Positions 33,849-43,451 of a stretch of 64,000 bases of DNA are shown here, one piece after another; positions within the stretch are counted from its first letter, which is position 1, and each line of letters starts with the position of its first letter. Source of the DNA: Oscillospiraceae bacterium (GTDB taxonomy: Bacteria; Bacillota; Clostridia; Oscillospirales; Ruminococcaceae); the NCBI GenBank assembly GCA_020024615.1, contig JAHHTP010000002.1, forward strand, positions 20,699-84,698, read 5' to 3'. Below the pieces are notes generated by a model. It was not told the origin of the DNA, searched no databases, and saw only the letters and a list, made by a program, of their open reading frames with translations. The position numbers were made by a program, and so were the translations under genes.

Positions 33849-34214
33849 TTACGCCTTTGGTCCATCCAAAAGCGTCTGAATGTCAACCTTGGTGCCGTCG
33901 CTCCACAGTTTATCCAGATTATAGAACTCTCTGGTCTGCTGATAGAATAGATGCACAATCACATCGCCATAATCCAGCACAATCCAGTTTGCACCCTGAT
34001 AGCCCTCGACACGGTTTGGGTATACGCCTTCCTGTTTTGCAATATACTCCACCTCATCTGAAAGTGCGCGGACATGTGTGGTATTGCTTGCAGATGCAAT
34101 GACAAAATAATCGGTCAGGATGGTCAGATCACTGATCTCAATTACCTCGATATCATCTGCCTGTTTATTAGATAATGTTTTGGTAATCAATGCAACTTTT
34201 TCTTTGGTATTCAT
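33849..34214 (-). CDS. rsfS: ribosome silencing factor RsfS
   Basis: The 121-residue protein shows ADDIEVIEISDLTILTDYFV, IASASNTTHVRALSDEVEY and NWIVLDYGDVIVHLF, the conserved Iojap/RsfS motifs. RsfS binds L14 on the 50S subunit and blocks subunit joining in starvation. Its place after nadD-yqeK-lcp and before leuS is the usual Firmicutes order. Confidence 0.95.
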   Translation of the reverse strand: MNTKEKVALITKTLSNKQADDIEVIEISDLTILTDYFVIASASNTTHVRALSDEVEYIAKQEGVYPNRVEGYQGANWIVLDYGDVIVHLFYQQTREFYNLDKLWSDGTKVDIQTLLDGPKA

Positions 34215-34241
34215 ACAAAATATCCTTTCTGTATTATAAAT

Positions 34242-35792
34242 TCAGGCTGCCTCAGAAACAGTATCATTTATGGCAGAAAATTTTTTCAAAACTAGTTTAG
34301 AGATACTTTTGGAGGTCGGCGGAACACTTGCATCTTCTGAAGATGTTTTCTGCGAAGAAATACTTTCGCTACTGGAACTTTCCTCATTGGAAATGCCACT
34401 GCTTGTGCTTTCCTCACTGGAAATCGCACTACTGGAACTCTCCTCACTGGAAACTTCGCTGCTCGTACTTTCCTCGCTGGAAATCGCACTGCTTGTGCTT
34501 TCTTCACTGGAAGCATTACTACTAAGTTCTGAACTTGTTTCAGAACTTGATTCCTCGCTGGAGGTAACTCCCCCAGAAGATTGGGATGCACTGCTTGTAT
34601 GTGAGGAAACTTGTGATGAGTAAGACGGCCTGGATGATGGCGTAGAAGAAGCTGGTCTGGATGACGAAGAACTGGAAGTCATCGCGGGCACACTGGATGT
34701 TGTTCCATCTTCCTTTTGATACTGACTCTGCTCTCCCTCATAAGGATAATCAGTCACATATTCCAAAATGCCAAGTTCAGTCCAGTTGACCGTTTCGCCA
34801 TTTTCTCTGAAATGCTCATTCAATACATCTGCAAGTGGTTTTGCATGAATCGAAAGCTTAGCCAGACGATCATAAGGATCATAAAAACCGGTCACATCAC
34901 AACTATGAAACTCCACTGCATCAAGGCGAATATCCGAGAAGATATTATACAAATCTAAAGCCTGCTGAAAAGTCATATCGGTACTCAGATATTCGAAAAT
35001 GGTTGGTGCTAATTTTAAAATCTCGGTGTTGCCGAGTGATAAGCATTTTTCCATAAATGCTTTCATGAAAATCTGCTGCATCTTCATACGGGTCAGATCA
35101 CCCGCCGCATAGGAATGACGCTCACGAACAAATTTGCTTGCCGCTCTGCCATCAAGTGTCTGCACACCCTCTACGATAGTGACGCCCTCAAGTGTGAATG
35201 AATACGGCGAATCTACCATAACACCGCCAATGGAATCCACAATATCCTCAAATCCGTTCATATCCATCATCACATAATAATCCAACGGAACATTCAGCAT
35301 TTGATTGATTTTACGAGCCACATTTTCAATGCCGCCATTCTGTGAAGCCCCATACACCGCATTCAGTTTTCCTGTAGGGTACTCCGGGCCAATATAAGTA
35401 TCGCGCGGTAACTGCAAAATATCAACTGTTTTGTTCACAAAATCCATGTGAACAACCATCATGACATCCGTCAGTTTGGCACGACCAGTATTTTTCTTAT
35501 AATCTATACCGCATAGCAGAACATTCATAAACTGTTCTTTTTCTTCCGGTGTAGTGGCAATTTCTTCATCCAATATGCCGTCATCACTTCCAGTATTTTC
35601 CTTGTCTGTCAGCAGGTTAGAGTTCATCACTTGATTATATGCTAAAACACAACCAGCGCCAATCACCAACAATGCAAGAATCACAATTAGCAGAATTTGC
35701 AGCCATCTCCTGGCTTTAATAAAATTCCAAATATCAACCATCTTAGCCTTGATGCTGCCAGCATACCGCTTTGCTTCATCACTGAATTTCAA
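34242..35792 (-). CDS. LytR-CpsA-Psr (LCP) family cell-wall ligase with Ser-rich repeat tail
   Basis: The protein (516 residues) has a short cytoplasmic N-terminus, one membrane helix (WLQILLIVILALLVIGAGCV) and an external LCP domain: FMNVLLCGIDYKKNTGRAKL, TDVMMVVHMDFVNKTVDILQ, LPRDTYIG, VDSIGGV and FVRERHSYAAGDLTRMKMQQ contain the catalytic Arg/Asp residues. LCP enzymes attach teichoic acids or other polymers to peptidoglycan. From about residue 375 follows a Ser/Thr/Glu-rich tail of nearly 120 residues with repeats of SSEES and (A/E)(I/V)SSEES, unusual for the family. A TTG start at 35792 with AAAGGATG upstream is preferred; ATG 35849 has no ribosome binding site, so the start is uncertain. 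Confidence 0.9.
   Translation of the reverse strand: MKFSDEAKRYAGSIKAKMVDIWNFIKARRWLQILLIVILALLVIGAGCVLAYNQVMNSNLLTDKENTGSDDGILDEEIATTPEEKEQFMNVLLCGIDYKKNTGRAKLTDVMMVVHMDFVNKTVDILQLPRDTYIGPEYPTGKLNAVYGASQNGGIENVARKINQMLNVPLDYYVMMDMNGFEDIVDSIGGVMVDSPYSFTLEGVTIVEGVQTLDGRAASKFVRERHSYAAGDLTRMKMQQIFMKAFMEKCLSLGNTEILKLAPTIFEYLSTDMTFQQALDLYNIFSDIRLDAVEFHSCDVTGFYDPYDRLAKLSIHAKPLADVLNEHFRENGETVNWTELGILEYVTDYPYEGEQSQYQKEDGTTSSVPAMTSSSSSSRPASSTPSSRPSYSSQVSSHTSSASQSSGGVTSSEESSSETSSELSSNASSEESTSSAISSEESTSSEVSSEESSSSAISSEESTSSGISNEESSSSESISSQKTSSEDASVPPTSKSISKLVLKKFSAINDTVSEAA
34381..34530 (-). repeat. 30-bp tandem repeat, five copies, in the LCP gene tail
   Basis: Five exact-length 30-base units (34381-34410 to 34501-34530) encode 10-residue repeats of the type SSEE(S)(T/S)SS(A/E)(I/V). 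A partial unit precedes them at about 34360. The regular length without indels suggests slippage under reading-frame selection. Confidence 0.9.
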
Positions 35793-35838
35793 AATGCGTT
35801 CATCCTTTCCGCCTTTGTATTTATTACATCTGTGGAAT

Positions 35839-36420
35839 TTACCTGTCATCCTGGGACACAGTCAGTTTCAGCATTTCATTATAGCACTGCACCGTATCAA
35901 GCGGCAGAAAACTCCCGACACGAACCACCTTTTCCAGCGTACCTACCGTAAGTTCCAAAATTACCCTGTGAAGATCATGATAGGATGCCTCGCGCAGCTG
36001 TTTAACGCCCGGATATTTCCGTTCTTCAGAAGTGGCATCCGCTACAAAAATAATTTTTTCCAGCAAACTCATGTCAGCACGGCCAGTCGTATGATAACTC
36101 ACCGCATTTAAAATATCTTCATCCTTGATTCCCAGTTCATCCCTTGCAAAAAGCATTCCTGTCTTTGCATGGTAAACCGCTGGTGTACGCAGAATTTCCT
36201 CTGAGAAGATTATATCAGATTTTGTCAGCTTTTGCAACTGCCGTTTTTCACTTTCTTCCTTCGTAATATCATGCAGCAATGCCGCAAGCTGTGCCTTCTG
36301 TTCATCCACTTTATAAATCTTAGCTAACTTCAACGCCTGCTTGCGCACTTCCAAAACATGATGCAGTCTTTTTTCAGAAAGGCGTATTTTAAGCAGCCTT
36401 TCAATTTCTTCAATCGTCAT
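35839..36420 (-). CDS. yqeK: YqeK-family HD-domain nucleotide phosphatase
   Basis: The 193-residue HD protein contains HHVLEVRKQALKLAKIY, ALLHDITKEES (the HD pair) and VYHAKTGMLF with VSYHTTGRADMSLLEKIIFV, the metal-site residues of YqeK. YqeK proteins hydrolyse Ap4A symmetrically in Gram-positive bacteria. ATG 36420 follows AAAGGACAGG; a frame to 36480 overlaps nadD without a site. It lies between nadD and the LCP gene, the usual neighbours. Confidence 0.92.
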   Translation of the reverse strand: MTIEEIERLLKIRLSEKRLHHVLEVRKQALKLAKIYKVDEQKAQLAALLHDITKEESEKRQLQKLTKSDIIFSEEILRTPAVYHAKTGMLFARDELGIKDEDILNAVSYHTTGRADMSLLEKIIFVADATSEERKYPGVKQLREASYHDLHRVILELTVGTLEKVVRVGSFLPLDTVQCYNEMLKLTVSQDDR

Positions 36421-36436
36421 CCAGCCTGTCCTTTCA

Positions 36437-37060
36437 TCATTTTTCGGTGTATAGTCCATGCTCTTTAATATAATCAGCAACCTGCTTTGGCAGATAGTCC
36501 TTCACTGCCGGATCATTCTGCAAAAACATCCGGCGCAGCTCGGTGGACGAAATTTCAATGCAGTCCGCCTCAATTGTGTGGAAACAGTTTCTGCGCAGAT
36601 TCGGATATTGCTCATACATCTTTCTGGATTTTTGCACAAGGCTTTCATACTCGTCTTGTCTGCGCACGCTTACGCATAAATCACAATAATCCAGAATTTC
36701 CTGCCAGCAGTACCAGCGGTCAAAACTTAAAAACATATCCGTTCCCATGATAAAATACAACTGTTCCTGCGGATACATTTCCTTTAAACGCCGCATGGTC
36801 AAAACGGTGTAGCTTTTTCCGCCTTCTATCATTTCCATATCACTGACCGACAGATATGAGTAATCTTTTACAGCAAGCTGACACATAGCCAACCTATCCT
36901 CGTTCGCTGCAAGCGGCTTGGCTGCCTTATGCGGCGGAACATTTGCCGGCATCAATATTGCCTTTTCAATTCCAAGTGCCTTGCAGCAGGTGTTCACCAG
37001 ATGCAGATGCCCATTGTGAATTGGATTGAATGTTCCACCCAAAATAGCTGTTTTGCCCAT
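36437..37060 (-). CDS. nadD: nicotinate-nucleotide adenylyltransferase
   Basis: The 207-residue enzyme makes deamido-NAD from nicotinate mononucleotide and ATP. It shows GGTFNPIHNGHLHLV (residues 8-22) with the HxGH motif, MPANVPPHK and the C-terminal ISSTELRRM. Its ATG overlaps the yhbY stop (TAATG). yqeK follows after 16 bases. Confidence 0.96.
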   Translation of the reverse strand: MGKTAILGGTFNPIHNGHLHLVNTCCKALGIEKAILMPANVPPHKAAKPLAANEDRLAMCQLAVKDYSYLSVSDMEMIEGGKSYTVLTMRRLKEMYPQEQLYFIMGTDMFLSFDRWYCWQEILDYCDLCVSVRRQDEYESLVQKSRKMYEQYPNLRRNCFHTIEADCIEISSTELRRMFLQNDPAVKDYLPKQVADYIKEHGLYTEK

Positions 37061-37350
37061 TATTTCAGCGGATAAATTGGGTCTTTATCAAATGCACGAT
37101 ATAATACAACACGGGTTCCAATGCACTGAATTACCTCACAAGTTGTTTTCTCAGTAATTTCTCCTGCTGCATCCTTTGCAGACAACATGGAATTTTCCAG
37201 CACGCGAACCTTAATCATCTCACGCGCATTCAGCGCATCATCAATCTGCTTGATGACATTTTCGGTCACACCGTCTTTTCCGATCTGTAAAATGGTTTCC
37301 ATGGTATTTGCATAGGAACGCAATTTTGCTCTTTCTTTGGTTGTCAACAT
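37060..37350 (-). CDS. yhbY: YhbY-family (CRM domain) RNA-binding protein
   Basis: The 96-residue protein is a single CRM domain: LTTKERAKLRSYANTMETIL, QIGKDGVTENVIKQIDDALN and LNAREMIKVRVLENS. YhbY binds pre-50S ribosomal particles. It lies between rdgB and nadD; its stop overlaps the nadD start. Confidence 0.95.
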   Translation of the reverse strand: MLTTKERAKLRSYANTMETILQIGKDGVTENVIKQIDDALNAREMIKVRVLENSMLSAKDAAGEITEKTTCEVIQCIGTRVVLYRAFDKDPIYPLK

Positions 37351-37371
37351 ATTATTTTATCCTCTCTTATT

Positions 37372-37947
37372 TTAATCATCTATGCCAAGCTCTTTGAATA
37401 ATTTTTGTAACTTGCGAAAAGCCTGCCCTCTATGGCTGATGGCATCCTTTTCCTCATCGGTCATCTGTGCTGTACTTCTTTGGCCGATATAGAAAATCGA
37501 GTCATAACCAAAACCGTTCTCACCGGCTTTTCCAAATCCAACAGATCCCTCACATGTGCCTTCCACACAGTATTCTTCGGTTTCACTGCGTACAAAATGA
37601 ATGCTACACACATATCTTGCTGTACGCCTTTCCTTTGGAATCCCTTTCATATCCTCCAGAAGTTTCTCACAGCAGATTTCAGTTGGGGCATATCGGGCAG
37701 AATACACACCCGGAAAACCATTCAACGCATCTACCACAATGCCAGAATCGTCTGCAATGGTCGGAATACCAGTCACTTCGAACAAGGTTCTTGCCTTGAT
37801 GGCTGCATTTTCTGCAAATGTGGTTCCCGTCTCCTCAACATCCAGATTTACACCGACATCTTTGGTAGATAAAATCTGATTTTCCGGAAACATTCTGCGA
37901 AACTCGATCAGCTTATTCTGATTTCCGGTTGCAAGCAGTAATTTCAT
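37372..37947 (-). CDS. rdgB: XTP/dITP diphosphatase
   Basis: The 191-residue enzyme hydrolyses non-canonical purine triphosphates. Motifs ATGNQNKLIEFRRMF, ADDSGIVVDALNGFPGVYSA and the C-terminal ISHRGQAFRKL are typical of the RdgB/HAM1 family. It lies 14 bases after ftsY and 21 before yhbY. Confidence 0.96.
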   Translation of the reverse strand: MKLLLATGNQNKLIEFRRMFPENQILSTKDVGVNLDVEETGTTFAENAAIKARTLFEVTGIPTIADDSGIVVDALNGFPGVYSARYAPTEICCEKLLEDMKGIPKERRTARYVCSIHFVRSETEEYCVEGTCEGSVGFGKAGENGFGYDSIFYIGQRSTAQMTDEEKDAISHRGQAFRKLQKLFKELGIDD

Positions 37948-37961
37948 TTCAGATTCCTCCC

Positions 37962-38867
37962 TTATGAGAACAATGCGTCCGCAAAATCTTTTGCACAGAA
38001 CGGCTGCAAATCATCAATCTGCTCCCCGACACCGATATATTTAACCGGCAGTCCGGTTTCCTCACGGATGGCAATCACAACACCGCCCTTTGCAGTGCCG
38101 TCAAGTTTGGTCAGCACAATGCCGGTCAAATCAGTGGTTTCTGCAAACAGCTTTGCTTGATTAACACCGTTTTGTCCGGTGGTCGCATCCAGAACCAGCA
38201 ATGACTCGGTCGGAACATCTCCCATCTCACGGCGAATGATACGATTGATTTTTGCTAACTCATCCATCAAATGTTTCTTGTTGTGCAGACGGCCAGCGGT
38301 ATCACAGATAATAATATCACAATTACGCGCCTTGCCCGCCTGAATGGTGTCGAATACAACCGCAGCCGGGTCAGAACCCTCGGAGTGACAAACAATATCG
38401 ACATCTGCTCGTTCCGCCCAGATTTTCAGCTGATCAATCGCGGCAGCACGGAAGGTATCCGCTGCACCGAGCAGCACCTTTTTGCCCTGTGATTTGTAGT
38501 AATGAGCCATTTTACCAATGGTGGTGGTTTTACCAACACCATTAACCCCAATAACCAGAATCACAGTTGGTTTCTGGCTTAAATCCAGCTGACAATCCTC
38601 ACCCATAATCTCAACAATGATCTCTTTGAGCATATCCTTAACCTTTTCCGAATCGCTCTCACCGCTCTTTTTCACCTTTTTGCGCAGTTCGTCACAAATT
38701 TTCTCCGCGGTATGCACACCAACATCCGACATAATCAGGGTGTCTAACAGCTCTTCGAAAAAATCCTCGTCAATTTTTTTAAAAGAATGGATGACCTCAT
38801 CGATCTTTCCCATCATGGTATCACGAGTTTTTTTCAAGCCCTCTTTAATTCGACTAAAAAATCCCAT
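37962..38867 (-). CDS. ftsY: signal recognition particle receptor FtsY
   Basis: The 301-residue GTPase docks SRP-ribosome complexes at the membrane. It has an N domain (FSRIKEGLKKTRDTMMGKI onward), then the NG GTPase with G1 GVNGVGKTTTIGKM, AADTFRAAAIDQLKIWA, G3 DTAGR and G4 TKLDGTAKGGV. It lacks the long acidic A domain, as is common in Firmicutes. ATG 38867 follows AGGAAAGG. It lies five bases after smc. Confidence 0.96.
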   Translation of the reverse strand: MGFFSRIKEGLKKTRDTMMGKIDEVIHSFKKIDEDFFEELLDTLIMSDVGVHTAEKICDELRKKVKKSGESDSEKVKDMLKEIIVEIMGEDCQLDLSQKPTVILVIGVNGVGKTTTIGKMAHYYKSQGKKVLLGAADTFRAAAIDQLKIWAERADVDIVCHSEGSDPAAVVFDTIQAGKARNCDIIICDTAGRLHNKKHLMDELAKINRIIRREMGDVPTESLLVLDATTGQNGVNQAKLFAETTDLTGIVLTKLDGTAKGGVVIAIREETGLPVKYIGVGEQIDDLQPFCAKDFADALFS

Positions 38868-38871
38868 ATAT

Positions 38872-41800
38872 TTATCCTTTCCTGTCCGCTTCCATTGCGG
38901 CATGGTCTAATTTCAGCAATTTGGAAACGCCCGCCTCCTGCATTGTAACACCATACATACAATCTGCCTGTTCCATTGTACCGCGTCGATGCGTAATCAG
39001 AATAAACTGCGTTTGATCGCTCATTCGGTGCAGATACTGCGCATAACGGTTGACATTAACATCATCTAATGCAGCCTCAATCTCGTCCAACACGCAGAAC
39101 GGAGATGGTTTGACTGACAATAACGCAAAATACAAAATAATCGCGATAAACGATTTTTCGCCACCCGAAAGAAGCGAAATCTTTTTAACCACCTTACCTG
39201 GCGGTTGTACAAATATATCAATACCACAGTTTAAAACATCCTGCGGATCGGTCAGGCTCAAATGCGCACTGCCACCGCCGAATAATTCGGTAAAGATTCT
39301 GCCAAAATGTGCATTAATCTGCTTAAACCCTTCCACAAAACGCTTTTCCATCTTTTCCGTCAATTCTATAATCAGCTGATTCAACGTTTTTTTCGATTGT
39401 TCAATGTCAGACAACTGCGTATCCAGCATTGCTTTTCGCCCAGATACTTCCTCGTATTCCTCAATTGCGGAGAGATTGACCGATCCAAGGTCTTTTATGT
39501 TACTTTTGATTGCCGCAAGTTTCTGCTTGGAATCCTGATAGGAAAGTCCTGTGAAATCGCGCTCCAGTGCTTCACTTCTTGTAATCTCATATTCATCATA
39601 CAAATGTTTGATGATCTCATCATAAGCCTGCTGTTTAAATGTAAGCTGCTCTCTTACGCGTTCTGTTTTCTGCTTACAGCGTTCACAGCAAATGGAAGTT
39701 TCCTTCTCCTGTGTACGCATATCTGTAATTTTTTTCTCAGTTTGCTGGCGTCTTTCGATCAGTTTATTTTCTTTCTTCAGAAGTTGTTCTTTTTGCAGCG
39801 TATTTTGTTTAATTTCCTGTGCTTGCAATTTCTGCTGCTCCACAAACTGCTCGTTTTTCTGCTGCAAACCTGCAATTTGCTGCTTCTTCTGATTGAGTAC
39901 AAATTCGTCCGAACTCTGTGTCTGTGTCAGATGTTTCATCTCTGCTTCCAATGCAGTGATATCTTTCTGCACCGAAAGTTCCTGCAGTGATAACTCCGAA
40001 ATCTCTTTTGACAAAAATTCCTGACTGCGACTTAACTGGTCTCCCTGCTCATCTGCACCAGCAGCAAGCCTTTTCTGCTGCTTCATCTCGTTTTGCAAGG
40101 ACAAAACCGCTGCATCAATGTCGTTGAGTAGAACATTTCGCTGCTGTATCCTCTGATCCAGTTTCTGCAATTCCTCTTTCTGTGAAGATAAAAACTGCTT
40201 CTCCTGTGCCAATGTATAATCCAGTCGACCACATTCACTCTGCGCACGCATAATATCCTCAGACAATAGAACTTTTTCCTGCTGTAATTCAGAAAATTCT
40301 TCTTTGGTCTGGAGTAAATCCGCTTCGGCATTCTGTTGCTGAATGCCGAGTTCTTCCAGCCGCCTACCATAATCCATAATTTCCGCCTGCAATGTCTGTA
40401 TGTGATTTTTCCGGCTCAATGACGAACTGGTCACCGCTTTGGAACCACCAGTATAGGTACCACCGGCATTGATAACCTGACCATCCAGTGTTACAATTCT
40501 GAATTTATACTGATACTTTCTAGCGGTAACCGATGCGTTTTCAATATCATCCATAACCACAATTTTTCCCAGTAGGAAATGAACGATACGCTCAAATTTC
40601 TGATCATATTCCACCAATTCATCTGCCATGCCGATATAGCCGGTTTCATCTTCAATGCGCTGTGGCTTGAATCGATTGCCTTTTACCGAAGTAAGTGGCA
40701 TAAAGGTTGCTCTACCCTTGTCACGCTGCTTCAAAAAGCGAATGGCATCCTTTGCGGTCTGTTCATTGGCAACCACAATATTCTGCAAAGTGAATCCAAG
40801 CGCTGTTTCCACCGCAGTCGTGTATGCCTCTTTCGAGTTAATCAGCTGTGCAACCGCACCGTAAATTCCTGAAAGTTCCCGATTTTTTACCGCATTCAAT
40901 ACAGCTTTTACCGCACCAGAATAGCCTTCCATATTCTGTTCCATGCTGCGCAGCATGGAAAGCTGCTGTTCATCGCCTTTTTTTCGTAAACGCAAACTCT
41001 GTGCCGCCTCAGTCAGTGCTTTTGCCTTTTCTTCCCGCTTCTGCAAACGCATCTGCATTCCCTGTATCATATTGCCCTGCTCGGATAATTTTTCCTGCAT
41101 CAGCATCAAAGCATCATTTGCCTGTACTTTTTCTTCCTGATACAGCTTCCACGCCTTTTCATGCTCTGTATGTTGGTATTCCAGCTGTGTTTTTCTCTTT
41201 TCATCCTGCGACAGATTATCCTTTTCACTCGTAGCACGCACTTCGCATTCGGTCAGTTTCAGCTGCAATGCCGCAACATCCGCCAATAATTTCTGCAAAG
41301 ATTCTGACTGTTCCTTTGCTCTGCCAGAAATTTCTTGCAACTGTGTCTTTTTATCTGCAATCTTTTCCTGATGCAGCGATAATTTTTCCACCAATCCAGA
41401 ATGTAACACCTGTTTGGTAGCCAGTTTCTCCTGTGCCATCAGCAATAATGCATTCTGCTGATCGGATTCCTTTTGCAAACGCTCAATTTCTTGTAAATTA
41501 TGCTGCATCTCATTTTTGGAAACCGCCTCTGCTTTCACCGCTTCGGTCAATTCTTCCTCCAACTTTGCACGCCTATTTCTGCTTTCATCAATGGCAACCG
41601 CATCATTCTGCATCTGCTCATACGCTTGTTCCAGCAAAAACTGTAACCGGTTGGACTCTCTGCAAGCTTCATCATATTCTTTCTGACAAGCAGCGATCTG
41701 CACATTCTGCTCATTCAACTGTTCTTTCAGCTCATTTAACTCCGAAACCGACACGAATACATCATGCTGCTCTTTCTGTCTAGACAATTCCAGAAACTGC

Positions 41801-42438
41801 TTTGCCTTTTCCGACTGCTTCTGCAACGGCTCGATTCTGGCATTCAATTCACTTAAAATATCATTCAGACGCAGCAAATTTTCTTCAGCTTTGGCAAGAT
41901 CACGCTGTGCTTCTTCTTTGTGATAGCGAAACTTTGAAATACCGGATGCTGTTTCAAACAGATCACGGCGTTCAGTGGATTTAGCACTCACAATCTCCTC
42001 AATTCGGCCCTGACCAATCATAGAAAATCCGTCACGACCCAAACCAGTGTCCATAAACAGTTCGTACACATCTTTTAAGCGCACCGGTTTCCCATTAATG
42101 GAAAATTCGCTATCACCATGACGATAATATTTTCTGGTTACACTAACCAAATCCGCATCGCAGGCAAGCAGGCGATCTTTATTTTCCAAATTCAGCGTAA
42201 CCGAAGCATATCCCTGCGATTTACGCTGTTTGCTGCCGGCAAAAACGACATCTTCCATCTTTTCACCGCGCAGTGTTTTACTCGACTGCTCTCCCAAAAC
42301 CCAGCGAATTGCATCACTGATGTTGCTTTTTCCCGAACCATTAGGCCCGACAACGGCGGTTAATCCGCTGTCAAAGGTGACTGTGGTTTTATCCGGGAAC
42401 GACTTAAAGCCTTGCAGCACCAAAGATTCCAGTTTCAT
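38872..42438 (-). CDS. smc: chromosome segregation protein SMC
   Basis: The 1188-residue protein has the head ATPase halves at both ends (Walker A VGPNGSGKSN near residue 32; C-loop LLSGGEKS and Walker B FCVLDEIEAALDD near the C-terminus), two long coiled coils rich in Gln, Glu and Lys, and a hinge (about 510-660, SGIYGAVAQLINSKEAYTTA). It compacts chromosomes with ScpA and ScpB, which are not in the window. The start overlaps the stop of the radical SAM gene (ATGA). smc-ftsY is a conserved pair. Confidence 0.97.
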   Translation of the reverse strand: MKLESLVLQGFKSFPDKTTVTFDSGLTAVVGPNGSGKSNISDAIRWVLGEQSSKTLRGEKMEDVVFAGSKQRKSQGYASVTLNLENKDRLLACDADLVSVTRKYYRHGDSEFSINGKPVRLKDVYELFMDTGLGRDGFSMIGQGRIEEIVSAKSTERRDLFETASGISKFRYHKEEAQRDLAKAEENLLRLNDILSELNARIEPLQKQSEKAKQFLELSRQKEQHDVFVSVSELNELKEQLNEQNVQIAACQKEYDEACRESNRLQFLLEQAYEQMQNDAVAIDESRNRRAKLEEELTEAVKAEAVSKNEMQHNLQEIERLQKESDQQNALLLMAQEKLATKQVLHSGLVEKLSLHQEKIADKKTQLQEISGRAKEQSESLQKLLADVAALQLKLTECEVRATSEKDNLSQDEKRKTQLEYQHTEHEKAWKLYQEEKVQANDALMLMQEKLSEQGNMIQGMQMRLQKREEKAKALTEAAQSLRLRKKGDEQQLSMLRSMEQNMEGYSGAVKAVLNAVKNRELSGIYGAVAQLINSKEAYTTAVETALGFTLQNIVVANEQTAKDAIRFLKQRDKGRATFMPLTSVKGNRFKPQRIEDETGYIGMADELVEYDQKFERIVHFLLGKIVVMDDIENASVTARKYQYKFRIVTLDGQVINAGGTYTGGSKAVTSSSLSRKNHIQTLQAEIMDYGRRLEELGIQQQNAEADLLQTKEEFSELQQEKVLLSEDIMRAQSECGRLDYTLAQEKQFLSSQKEELQKLDQRIQQRNVLLNDIDAAVLSLQNEMKQQKRLAAGADEQGDQLSRSQEFLSKEISELSLQELSVQKDITALEAEMKHLTQTQSSDEFVLNQKKQQIAGLQQKNEQFVEQQKLQAQEIKQNTLQKEQLLKKENKLIERRQQTEKKITDMRTQEKETSICCERCKQKTERVREQLTFKQQAYDEIIKHLYDEYEITRSEALERDFTGLSYQDSKQKLAAIKSNIKDLGSVNLSAIEEYEEVSGRKAMLDTQLSDIEQSKKTLNQLIIELTEKMEKRFVEGFKQINAHFGRIFTELFGGGSAHLSLTDPQDVLNCGIDIFVQPPGKVVKKISLLSGGEKSFIAIILYFALLSVKPSPFCVLDEIEAALDDVNVNRYAQYLHRMSDQTQFILITHRRGTMEQADCMYGVTMQEAGVSKLLKLDHAAMEADRKG

Positions 42439-43451
42439 GTAATCTGATTCCTTTCTATTATTATGCTAATATCCGTATGCCCTTTTATATGCAGGCGGTA
42501 ACCTTTATCCGCAAAATACAATAAATTCTCTCTTTTCTGTCCAACCGCCTTGGAAATATCCGCCTGCGGCACAAATAAAAGATAATCCCCCTGCGGTTGT
42601 TCTGACAACAATGTTTCTATCTTCCGGCGGTAGATTCTGCTTTCACACAATTCCCGGAATGCCGGATGATAAATTCCGCCTGTCATCTGTTCTTCCACTT
42701 CATTGGAAGCATGTAGCCCGACTTTAATCAGCCTGATACCAGCCGCCTGAAATTTTTCTATCCATTCGGCAGTAAAAGAAACCGCTTCCTGAATTCCCAT
42801 CGGGCAATATTCTCCGCTTTGCAGCAAGGCATCAAGCTTTGTCCCTTTCAATACTACCGTTGGATAAATCCGCAATGTATCCGGACGCAGCGACAAAATC
42901 GTTTCTGCCGTGTGATATAAACTTTCTTTACTTTCTCCATACAATCCAATCATCATCTGAAGCCCTAAAGAAAATTTATATGGTTCACTTCGAATCAACT
43001 TGACCGCATCCAGCGCATCCTGCATGGTATGTCCTCGCTCATTCAGCGCAAGAACACGATCATCCAGGCTCTGCACCCCAAGTTCGATTGCGATTACACC
43101 GTATTGCTGCAAAACGTCCAGAATCTCAGCAGAAATCGCATCTGGGCGAGTCGAAAGCCGGATACCGGAAAATCCATTTTCACCTAAAAACGGCTGACAG
43201 ACCGAAAGATATTCCACCATCAGGTTTCTGTCGATTGCCGTAAAGCTCCCACCAAAAAATGCAATCTCAGTATACTTTCTTGCAGCGGGATCGGTAATCT
43301 GTTCGTACGCCTGCTTTATGATTTGTTCGGCCTTCTTTGGGGTGGTATAGGATTCATTCCCGGAAATCACCTGCTGATTACAGAAGCTGCACTGATGCCT
43401 GCACCCAAGATGCGGAATAAAAATGGAGATATTGCTGTGCTTTCCCTTCAT
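42435..43451 (-). CDS. Elp3-related radical SAM protein
   Basis: The 338-residue protein has the radical SAM cluster motif CRHQCSFC (about residues 17-24), then EIAFFGGSFTAIDRNLM, STRPDAISAEIL and IELGVQSLDDRVLALNERGH, as in the Elp3-like family. Unlike true Elp3 it lacks an acetyltransferase domain. The function is unknown; relatives often sit between rnc and smc in Clostridia, as here. Its start overlaps the rnc stop and its end overlaps smc, so it is translationally coupled on both sides. Confidence 0.87.
   Translation of the reverse strand: MKGKHSNISIFIPHLGCRHQCSFCNQQVISGNESYTTPKKAEQIIKQAYEQITDPAARKYTEIAFFGGSFTAIDRNLMVEYLSVCQPFLGENGFSGIRLSTRPDAISAEILDVLQQYGVIAIELGVQSLDDRVLALNERGHTMQDALDAVKLIRSEPYKFSLGLQMMIGLYGESKESLYHTAETILSLRPDTLRIYPTVVLKGTKLDALLQSGEYCPMGIQEAVSFTAEWIEKFQAAGIRLIKVGLHASNEVEEQMTGGIYHPAFRELCESRIYRRKIETLLSEQPQGDYLLFVPQADISKAVGQKRENLLYFADKGYRLHIKGHTDISIIIERNQIT

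Noticed and set aside
34270..34623. Plus-strand Leu/Ser-rich open frame opposite the LCP tail
   Set aside because: It only reflects the 30-bp repeats read on the other strand.
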